Positions 5,685 to 10,661 of a stretch of DNA of 10,661 nt are shown one piece after another. This DNA comes from an uncultured Eggerthellaceae bacterium (lineage in GTDB: Bacteria; Actinomycetota; Coriobacteriia; Coriobacteriales; Eggerthellaceae). Position 1 is the stretch's first letter; each line of letters opens with the position of its first letter. The translations under genes and the position numbers were made by a program. The DNA lies in contig CAJUPL010000045.1 in NCBI GenBank assembly GCA_910588435.1, positions 1-10,661 of the forward strand, read 5' to 3'. The notes under the pieces were generated by a model. It did no database searches. It had not been told where the DNA came from and saw only the letters and a program-made list of their open reading frames with translations.

Positions 5685-7403
5685 ATGAAGAAGATGATGA
5701 CTGCTGCGCTTGCCGCCTGCTTGGCGGCAAGCCTTGCAGGTTGCACTGGTGCTCAAGCCCAGAATGGCGAAAGCGCCGCGGATGAAGCTACCGAACGCAC
5801 CTCACAAGCCGGCTCTTCTGATATGACAGCGGCGCTTGAGGGGCTTGACCTTGACTTCTCCAAGAGAGATACGGATCCCTCATATGACGAGGCAGCTGCA
5901 ACCAAGGTATCGCTGGCGGATGACGCTATCAGCGTTGACGGTAGCGGCGCGGAAGCAGAGGGCAGCCAGCTCACTGTGACGGCAGCTGGCACATATGTGG
6001 TCACGGGAGAGCTTGGCAATGGTGGGATCACCGTTGCTGCGGGTGATGAGGACAAGGTCCAGCTGGTGCTTTCCAACACTGTTATCCACAACGAGAATGG
6101 GCCTGCCATATTTGTGGATAACGCAGATAAGGTGTTCATAACTTTGGCTGAGGGCACTGAGAACAGCTTGACTGACGGAGCCGAGTATCAGCTGACGGAT
6201 GAGGATGACAACCGCGACGCGTGCGTCTTCAGCCGTGATGACATCACGTTCAACGGCTCGGGCAAGCTCACGGTCAACGGAGCGTACAAGCACGCCATCT
6301 GCTCCAAGGATGACCTGGTCATCGCCGGAGGGCAGCTCAATATCACTAGCGTTGAGGATGCCCTCACGGGCAAGGATGCCGTGAAGGTCACTGGCTCTGA
6401 CCTGCAGATCTCTGCTGGTGATGACGCCGTGCACACGGAGGGTTACATTTATATGAAGGATGGCAACGTTGAGATCGCCACTTGCTATGAAGGCTATGAG
6501 GGCACTCAGATCGTGGTGGACGGCGGCACGCACAAGATCTATGCCACGGACGACGCGTTGAACGCCGCGCTGGGGGACACTGATGAGAGCAGCACCGCTG
6601 ACCAGGCTGCAAATGGCGAAAGCGCCAGCGCAGCAACCGCTCCAGATGGAGCAGCTCCCCAGGGTGACATGCAAGGAGGCCCGTTCGCAGATGGTGAAGG
6701 CTCCCCTGACGGAGATATGAGCGAGGAAGGTGCGTTCGCGGGCGGCCCGCGTGGAATGGGCGGCAAGGGCGACATGGGTGATATGACCCCACCGGACGGC
6801 GTGGACGGTGCGCCTGACCAGCAGATGGACGGTATGGGTGACATGGGCGGCAAGAAGATGGGCGGCGCCGACATGGATGGCAAGCAGATGGGCGGCGGTT
6901 TCGACGGCGGGATGGCGCAGTCCTCGTCCAGCTGCCTGATCCAGATCAACGGCGGCACGCTTGAGCTGCAGGCGGAGACGGACGGCGTGGACAGCAACGG
7001 GAACGTGCAGATCAACGGCGGCACCGTGATGGTGTCCGGGCCCGACGCCGGAATGGACGGCAGCCTGGACTACGACCTGGCGGCGGAGGTCAACGGCGGC
7101 ACGCTGCTGTTCTGCGGCAGCGTCGGCAGCACGAACGGGCTGGACTCGGGTGAGCAGGCGGTTGCGTACGGGCAGGTCAGCGGTAGTGCCGGCTCACAGG
7201 TGGAGCTACTGGACGCGAACGGCACCGTGCTGGCCTCGTTCGCACCTGGCATCGCGTTCACAAGCGTCCTGGCCTCAAGCCCTGAGGCAGCCACCGGCAA
7301 CGAGCTGACCGTGAGCGTGGACGGCCAGCTCACGCAACTCACCCTGGGCGACATCATGTTCGGCTCCATGGGCGGCTCCATGGGCGGCAAGGGCATGCGC
7401 TGA
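5685..7403 (+). CDS. Secreted beta-helix carbohydrate-binding-type lipoprotein (DUF4353/Cthe_2159-like)
   Basis: The 572-residue product has a lipoprotein signal peptide (MKKMMTAALAACLAASLAGC, lipobox LAGC, Cys20). The body resembles the Cthe_2159 family, a right-handed beta-helix that binds acidic polysaccharide. Recognisable parts are AGTYVVTGEL (101-110), AGDDAVHTEG (244-253), YEGTQIVVDGG (271-281), ATDDALNAALG (287-297) and repeated INGGT/VNGGT rungs near 421, 443 and 469. A long Gly/Met/Asp-rich segment (about 325-412) splits the helix, and a similar tail ends the protein. The start is ATG 5685, with AAAGGAA at 5674-5680. It lies 57 bp after DUF4956 and is probably the last gene of the operon. 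The first half uses more T-ending codons than the second, suggesting a mosaic history. Confidence 0.88.
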   Translation: MKKMMTAALAACLAASLAGCTGAQAQNGESAADEATERTSQAGSSDMTAALEGLDLDFSKRDTDPSYDEAAATKVSLADDAISVDGSGAEAEGSQLTVTAAGTYVVTGELGNGGITVAAGDEDKVQLVLSNTVIHNENGPAIFVDNADKVFITLAEGTENSLTDGAEYQLTDEDDNRDACVFSRDDITFNGSGKLTVNGAYKHAICSKDDLVIAGGQLNITSVEDALTGKDAVKVTGSDLQISAGDDAVHTEGYIYMKDGNVEIATCYEGYEGTQIVVDGGTHKIYATDDALNAALGDTDESSTADQAANGESASAATAPDGAAPQGDMQGGPFADGEGSPDGDMSEEGAFAGGPRGMGGKGDMGDMTPPDGVDGAPDQQMDGMGDMGGKKMGGADMDGKQMGGGFDGGMAQSSSSCLIQINGGTLELQAETDGVDSNGNVQINGGTVMVSGPDAGMDGSLDYDLAAEVNGGTLLFCGSVGSTNGLDSGEQAVAYGQVSGSAGSQVELLDANGTVLASFAPGIAFTSVLASSPEAATGNELTVSVDGQLTQLTLGDIMFGSMGGSMGGKGMR

Positions 7404-7426
7404 TAATGCCCTTAAAGCCTCGCTGC

Positions 7427-7559
7427 CCCCATCCGGTGTCGCGGGTGCATTGCCCCCTCCCGCCAGTGGGCGCCTTCACCCCCCCCTTGCGGTAGGCGGC
7501 TGCATTGCAGCCGCAGCATTGCCCCCTCCCGCCTGTGGGCGGCTGCACTCCCCCTTGCG
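7427..7559 (+). repeat. Cluster of truncated REP units
   Basis: GTGGGCGCCTTCA near 7466-7478 is a broken H1 followed by eight Cs. A full foot plus hairpin follows (GTAG 7492-7495, GCGGCTGCATTGCAGCCGC 7496-7514), stopping within H2 (AGCATTGC then Cs). Next comes another half hairpin (GTGG 7535-7538, GCGGCTGC 7539-7546). The period between the two intact GTAG-REPs (7492 and 7560) is 68 bp. The 5' part shares a CCGGTGTCGCGGGTGCAT string with about 541-558. Confidence 0.7.
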
Positions 7560-7680
7560 GTAGGCGGCTGCATTGCAGCCGCAGCATTGCGTTAGCAATG
7601 CGTAACGCAGGCGACAGCCTGCGAACACCCGGCACCCAGTCCCAGGTCATGCAACCTTGCCTGGCGCAGACCACCTATCC
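7560..7680 (+). repeat. 3'-truncated 206-bp-type element
   Basis: The GTAG foot is at 7560-7563 and H1 GCGGCTGCATTGCAGCCGC at 7564-7582. H2 GCATTGCGTTAGCAATGC is at 7584-7601 and H3 CGCAGGCGACAGCCTGCG at 7606-7623. The shared linker then breaks off near CACCTATCC at about 7680, where the promoter region of the response regulator begins. The right half and terminal REP are missing. Confidence 0.8.
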
Positions 7681-7739
7681 AACCTGACCCGCTCTCCCCC
7701 CTGATAAACTTGCACCCAGATCCCAAAAGGAGGCACGAC

Positions 7740-8408
7740 ATGCGCGCACTGGTGGTGGAAGACGACCGGCAGCTGTCAGAGATCCTGGCGCACGTGCTCC
7801 GGCGCGACGGCTTCAGCGTGGACGCGGTTCCCAGCGGCCTGACCGGCGCGGAGTTCGCAGAAAGCGGCCTGTACGACGTGATCATCCTGGACGTCATGCT
7901 CCCGGAGATGAGCGGGCTTGACGCCGCAAAGCGCATGCGTGAGCGCGGCGTTCGCACGCCCATCCTGATGCTGACGGCGCTTGGGCAAGTGCCTGACAAG
8001 ATCGGCGGCCTGGACGCCGGCGCGGACGCGTACATGACCAAGCCGTTCTCGCCGCGCGAGCTGATGGCGCGCGTTCGCGCCCTGGTCAGACGCATGCCCG
8101 AGGAGCGCTCCGAGGTGCTGCGCGCCGGGGATCTGTCGCTTGACACCGGCGCGTACACGCTGATGTGTGGGTCAGAATCGGTACAGCTGGCCGATCAGGA
8201 GATGGCGGTGGCGCGGCTGTTCCTTGCGAACGCGGACCGGACTCTGACGCGGGCGCAGCTTGCGAACGAGGCCTGGGGGCCGGAGGCGCGGGTGGAGGAC
8301 AACACGCTGGACGCGTACGTGTCCATGCTGCGCAAGAAGCTGCGGTTCCTGGGGTCAGAGTGCCAGCTGGTGGCAGTCCGCGGCGTCGGCTTCAAGCTGG
8401 AACCTTGA
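7740..8408 (+). CDS. OmpR/PhoB-family response regulator
   Basis: The 222-residue product starts with a receiver domain: acidic pair D8/D9, phospho-acceptor Asp51 in IILDVMLPEMSG, Thr79 and Lys101 in MTKPFSP. A C-terminal winged-helix DNA-binding domain follows (about 128-222, ending in VAVRGVGFKLEP). The start is ATG 7740 because AAGGAGG (7727-7733) sits six bases upstream; an in-frame ATG at 7710 lacks such a site. A weak -10-like TAAACT is at 7705-7710. It lies downstream of the VTC operon on the same strand, with the only histidine kinase of the window on the other side of that operon, so the two probably form one split pair. The gene ends in a strong intrinsic terminator. Confidence 0.95.
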   Translation: MRALVVEDDRQLSEILAHVLRRDGFSVDAVPSGLTGAEFAESGLYDVIILDVMLPEMSGLDAAKRMRERGVRTPILMLTALGQVPDKIGGLDAGADAYMTKPFSPRELMARVRALVRRMPEERSEVLRAGDLSLDTGAYTLMCGSESVQLADQEMAVARLFLANADRTLTRAQLANEAWGPEARVEDNTLDAYVSMLRKKLRFLGSECQLVAVRGVGFKLEP

Positions 8409-8442
8409 CGCGGCTACGGCCTTGCTGCCCCAAAAGTGCTTA

Positions 8443-8474
8443 CGGCCCGCAATTCTGCGGGCCGCTTCTTTTAT
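8443..8474 (+). terminator. Rho-independent terminator after the response regulator
   Basis: A perfect 9-bp stem CGGCCCGCA / TGCGGGCCG with an ATTC loop (8443-8464) is followed by CTTCTTTTAT. It lies 35 bases after the stop codon. Confidence 0.92.
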
Positions 8475-8552
8475 CCCGCATTCGCTTTCACGCTCATGCG
8501 GAATGTAGCGGCCTTGGTGGCTTTACGGCCACCTATCTAGGCCCTCTCATCC
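8475..8552. other. Gene-free stretch with two further hairpins
   Basis: CCGCAT 8476-8481 pairs with ATGCGG 8496-8501. GGTGGC 8516-8521 pairs with GCCACC 8528-8533, inside an outer GGCCT/AGGCC pair (8510-8514/8539-8543). ATGTAGCGGCCTT (8503-8515) is a short match to the dispersed upstream module at 59-71. No T tract follows and I see no gene. Confidence 0.5.
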
Positions 8553-8696
8553 GTAGGCGGCTGCATTGCCCCCTTGCCTGTGGGCGCTTCCATTGAAAGC
8601 GCAGCCCCCCTCACCTGTGGGATCTTCCATTGGAAGCGCAGCCCCCCCTCACCTGTGGGCGGCTGCATTGCAGCCGCAGCATTGCCCCCCTCACCT
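8553..8696 (+). repeat. Tandem array of REP hairpins with C tracts
   Basis: Successive head-to-tail units are: GTAG with a half hairpin (8553-8569); GTGG plus GCGCTTCCATTGAAAGCGC (8584-8602); GTGG plus GATCTTCCATTGGAAGCGC (8621-8639); GTGG plus GCGGCTGCATTGCAGCCGC (8659-8677). The next foot at 8697 starts the 325-bp element. Unit spacing is 37, 38 and 42 bp. Linkers are runs of 5-7 Cs, in the last three followed by TCACCT. Confidence 0.85.
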
Positions 8697-9021
8697 GTGG
8701 GCGCTTCCATTGGAAGCGCAGCATTGCGCCAGCAATGCGTAACGCAGGCGATAGCCTGCGAACACCCGGAAGCAAGCATCAGGCCATGCAACCTAGCCTG
8801 GCGCAGACCACCTCCAAGCTAGGGATCCCACAAGCAGCCCCTCAAGGGTTGCTGTCCCACCTTCCCAGATAGGTCATCTGCGCGAGGCCACCTCGCCTAA
8901 TCTATATCCCTCATCCAGCTGCTCTTGCCCTATCGGGCAAGTTACGCTGTGCTCTCATCCTCGCATCGCTTGCGCTCAGCTCGGATTCCCGCACAGCTGC
9001 GGCTGCAATGCAGCCGCCCAC
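8697..9021 (+). repeat. Long (325-bp) REP-bounded multi-hairpin element, copy 2
   Basis: GTGG (8697-8700), H1 GCGCTTCCATTGGAAGCGC (8701-8719), H2 GCATTGCGCCAGCAATGC (8721-8738) and H3 CGCAGGCGATAGCCTGCG (8743-8760). The same core as 83-406 follows, with CTTGCCCTATCGGGCAAG (8924-8941) and GCTGTGC 8946-8952 / GCACAGC 8991-8997. The terminal inverted REP GCGGCTGCAATGCAGCCGC is at 8999-9017, then CCAC. Compared with copy 1, H2 and the terminal REP have different stem sequences but still pair. Confidence 0.88.
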
Positions 9022-9047
9022 AGGTGAGGGTTCGCAGGTTAGGGGAT

Positions 9048-9115
9048 GCAGCCGCCCACTCTTGAGAGGACGCGCCTTCGATCGCAATGCGAACGCCCAC
9101 TCTTGAGGGTGGGCG
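9048..9115 (-). repeat. Degenerate REP remnants
   Basis: A lone right arm plus foot, GCAGCCGCCCAC (9048-9059), and a second remnant with arm GCGAACGC plus CCAC (9089-9100). Both are followed by CTCTTGAG, the right-flank sequence also seen, as CTCTTGGG, after 406 and 3886. The opposite arms are missing or decayed. Confidence 0.6.
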
Positions 9116-9252
9116 CATCGAGCTGAAGCAAGTAAAGGAGAGAACACTGGGGGCCAGACCCAGAGCAGGTTCCCCACCCTCACCTATAGGTGGCTGCATC
9201 CCATTCGCCAAAGAGGTTTCAGATATGCACAACCCCGGCTCCAAAACGCAAG

Positions 9253-9271
9253 CTTGGGATACCATCCCGAG
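9253..9271 (+). promoter_or_regulatory. Hairpin in the leader of the holin-family gene
   Basis: CTTGGGAT (9253-9260) can pair with ATCCCGAG (9264-9271) around a 3-base loop, with one G-U pair. It ends seven bases before the Shine-Dalgarno sequence. It may affect translation or stability, or be a protein-binding dyad. Confidence 0.35.
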
Positions 9272-9290
9272 AAAAGGAAAGGAGCTGCAC

Positions 9291-9656
9291 ATGTCATTTC
9301 TCATCCGTTGGCTGGTGACAGCCATCGCCGTGGCCGCGGCCGTCTGGCTTGTCCCCGGGATCCAACTCATCGGCGGAGAATCCGCATGGATCGGCATCGC
9401 CATCTTCGCGCTGATCCTGTCTCTGATCGATATCTCCGTGAAACCCATCATGCAAGTGCTGTCGCTCCCGGTCACGGTGCTGACGCTGGGACTGTTCTAC
9501 CTGGTGGTGAACACGCTCATGCTCTACTTGGCGGCGTGGCTTGCAAACGGGCTGTTCGGCGTCGGGTTCTGGATCTCAGGCTTCTTCAGCGCGCTTCTGG
9601 CCTCCATCGTCATCTCCATCGTCAGCGCCCTGGTGAATTCTCTCGTTTCTGAATAA
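9291..9656 (+). CDS. Phage holin family protein (PF04020 / YvlD-like membrane protein)
   Basis: The 121-residue, very hydrophobic product has four likely membrane helices (about 5-25, 31-50, 58-82, 88-116). LSLIDISVKPIMQVLSLPVT and the LTLGLFYLVVNTLMLYL stretch are typical of the phage_holin_4_2 family. Despite the name, members are common small chromosomal membrane proteins of uncertain role, and no phage genes surround this one. ATG 9291 is chosen because AAGGAG (9279-9284) lies six bases upstream and the family usually starts near MSFLIRW. An in-frame ATG at 9225 with a weaker AAGAGG is a possible longer start, adding 22 polar residues. Confidence 0.88.
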   Translation: MSFLIRWLVTAIAVAAAVWLVPGIQLIGGESAWIGIAIFALILSLIDISVKPIMQVLSLPVTVLTLGLFYLVVNTLMLYLAAWLANGLFGVGFWISGFFSALLASIVISIVSALVNSLVSE

Positions 9657-9702
9657 CTCGCGAATGCGCCCTTGCTCACGTGCGGGAACCCGTTCGCGAG
9701 TT
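9655..9702 (+). terminator. Possible terminator-like stem after the holin-family gene
   Basis: AACTCGCGAA (9655-9664) and TTCGCGAGTT (9693-9702) form a perfect 10-bp stem overlapping the stop codon. The 28-base loop may fold further. No T tract follows, so intrinsic termination is uncertain. Confidence 0.4.
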
Positions 9703-9878
9703 GATGCACAAGAAATGTCAGATTTGTGATGACCTCGCGCCAGATCCAAGCCAAGAGCATGAAGCATTTCGTCAGATCCGCGATGGATCCGTGCTCGGAT
9801 ATTGACGGACTCGCGTCATGTTCGCGTCAGATGAGGGCCTTAGCATGTCTGAAGAGACAACTGCTAAGGAGGGGCGAT
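9703..9878. other. Gene-free upstream region of the transposase gene
   Basis: The heptamer GTCAGAT occurs three times at nearly regular spacing (9717, 9771, 9826). A GATCC-n5-GGATC dyad is present near 9775-9790. The region is open in the transposase frame up to 9726, but without a ribosome site or family similarity in that extension. Confidence 0.35.
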
Positions 9879-10370
9879 ATGGGACGAGCTAGGCGTTCAA
9901 GGAGATGTGAGGGGTTTGATTATTCAAGCCCGGGGGAGTATTTCGTGACGTTCGTCACCGACGAGAGAAGGTGCGTGCTTGGCGAGGTGGAAGGCGAGGA
10001 GGTGAGGCTCACGCGCATAGGGTGGGCGTGCTATGAGCGCGCGCATGGCATGTGCACGATGTTCCCCACGTTCTCGCTTGCTGGGCTTTGCATCATGCCG
10101 AATCATGTGCATGCGATGATCCGCATATCTCCCGCGCCTGAGGAGAAGTGGCGCGCGCCCTTGTCCCGAGGCGTTGGTTGGTGGAAGGGCAGGACTACTC
10201 GGGATGCCAGGATGGCAGGGTTCCTGGGTGATCTTTGGGAGCAGGGATTCGATGACAGGATCGTCAGGTGCGAGGAGCAGAGACGCGAGTACTTGAGATA
10301 CATGCAGAACAACCCCTTGAAATGGGAGCTGGACTGCATGTATCGCAAGGAGGATTTGCACAGGGGATGA
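9879..10370 (+). CDS. REP-associated tyrosine transposase (RAYT), IS200-like Y1 HUH family
   Basis: The 163-residue product matches the Y1 transposase family that cuts and joins single-stranded DNA at hairpins. Visible hallmarks are YFVTFVTDERRCVLG (21-35), the HUH motif MPNHVH (73-78, His76/His78), LWEQGFDDRIVR (119-130) and the catalytic-tyrosine block YMQNNPLKW (Tyr141). This pattern is that of RAYTs, which are single-copy, lack IS200 ends and associate with REP sequences. The start is ATG 9879 because AAGGAGG (9866-9872) lies six bases upstream; a longer in-frame start at 9726 lacks support. AGA and AGG codons and T/A-rich third positions contrast with the neighbours, suggesting separate ancestry. 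A REP element lies immediately downstream and dozens of REP hairpin arms fill the window. Confidence 0.9.
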   Translation: MGRARRSRRCEGFDYSSPGEYFVTFVTDERRCVLGEVEGEEVRLTRIGWACYERAHGMCTMFPTFSLAGLCIMPNHVHAMIRISPAPEEKWRAPLSRGVGWWKGRTTRDARMAGFLGDLWEQGFDDRIVRCEEQRREYLRYMQNNPLKWELDCMYRKEDLHRG

Positions 10371-10381
10371 GAGAGTCATGC

Positions 10382-10488
10382 ACCAGGCTAGGTTGCCTGA
10401 GCTGTTGCTGGCATCCGGGTGCTCGCAGGCTCATCGCCTGCGTTACGTTGCACTGGCGTGCAACTGCGCTTGCGATGCAAGCGCCCAC
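10382..10488 (-). repeat. Partial REP-bounded element, inverted
   Basis: Read on the minus strand: GTGG foot (10488-10485), H1 GCGCTTGCATCGCAAGCGC (10484-10466), H2 GTTGCACGCCAGTGCAAC (10464-10447) and H3 with stem CGCAGGC/GCCTGCG and a 5-base loop (10442-10424). The linker with CACCCGG and CAACCTAGCCTGG follows, and the match ends shortly after the transposase stop. The right half of the element is absent. Confidence 0.85.
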
Positions 10489-10661
10489 AGGAATCTTTTA
10501 AGGCCGCTACATGGGTGCGAATGAAATGAGCAGCCATGTTGAAGGCCGTAGTAAAAGTGCACAGGCATGCTCTTTGCCTGTGCAACAATTTCGGGGCAGC
10601 AAGGATGCAAGTGTTGCAGGTTGGGCAAAGCAGCAAGAGGGACCAGAAGAGCGCTCTCCTT
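10489..10661 (-). repeat. Dispersed upstream module, copy 3 (inverted, truncated by window end)
   Basis: The minus strand of this stretch matches 2-82 almost base for base and, in its outer part, 467-530. It carries a 10-bp hairpin, TGCACAGGCA 10558-10567 / TGCCTGTGCA 10575-10584, with a 7-base loop that copy 2 lacks. Together with the partial element at 10382-10488 it forms an inverted repeat with the left end of the window. Confidence 0.75.

Noticed and set aside
5880..6674. 264-residue open frame opposite the beta-helix gene
   Set aside because: Antisense shadow; the plus-strand protein has a signal peptide, ribosome site and family motifs, and the antisense product has none.
8553..8760. 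Possible CRISPR array (regular palindromic repeats)
   Set aside because: Spacers are near-identical C-rich linkers rather than unique sequences, unit spacing varies, stems differ between units, and no cas gene is present.
9291..9656. Prophage lysis module (holin plus the GH25 lysozyme at 1012)
   Set aside because: The two genes are about 7.5 kb apart with no phage structural or replication genes; the lysozyme has its own lipoprotein signal, and the holin family name covers many chromosomal proteins.
9726..9878. N-terminal extension of the transposase from ATG 9726
   Set aside because: No ribosome site at 9726, no family similarity in the added 51 residues, and a strong AAGGAGG precedes ATG 9879.

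Overview
The window looks like a chromosomal segment of a GC-rich bacterium, most likely an Actinomycetota. The class Coriobacteriia is my best guess, from overall gene style only, and I cannot confirm it. Eight convincing genes cover about 60% of the window. The intergenic space is almost entirely filled by an unusual, highly structured family of dispersed palindromic repeats.

Layout. 1-1011: two large repeat elements plus an AT-richer promoter region with a nested dyad operator. 1012-1809: Tat-type lipoprotein with a GH25 lysozyme domain. 1810-2111: one 206-bp repeat element lying between two convergent genes. 2112-3608 (minus): sensor histidine kinase. 3609-4039: divergent intergenic region holding another 206-bp element and a 10-bp tandem repeat. 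4040-7403: apparent operon encoding a VTC-domain (polyphosphate polymerase-like) protein, a DUF4956 membrane protein and a secreted beta-helix (DUF4353/Cthe_2159-like) lipoprotein. 7404-7739: repeat cluster. 7740-8408: OmpR-type response regulator followed by a strong intrinsic terminator. 8475-9110: tandem array of repeat hairpins and a 325-bp element. 9291-9656: small four-helix membrane protein (phage holin 4_2/YvlD family). 9879-10370: REP-associated tyrosine transposase (RAYT, IS200-like Y1 HUH). 10371-10661: inverted repeat copies matching those at the left end of the window.

How the parts may work together. The histidine kinase and response regulator flank the VTC/DUF4956/beta-helix operon and probably form the two-component system that controls it. 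The genes seem to have been pushed apart by repeat insertions. The operon looks like an envelope-associated module: a cytosolic tunnel-enzyme-like protein, a membrane partner and an exported polysaccharide-binding-type lipoprotein. The repeats have the hallmarks of REP sequences: a GTAG or GTGG foot followed by a 19-nt hairpin. A RAYT gene sits in the same window, so RAYT and repeats plausibly form one mobile or domesticated system.

The most striking features are three complete elements of exactly 206 bp and two of 324 and 325 bp. Each is bounded by inverted REPs and carries further hairpins whose stems differ from copy to copy by compensatory changes while the loops stay nearly constant. All counts and alignments here were done by eye.
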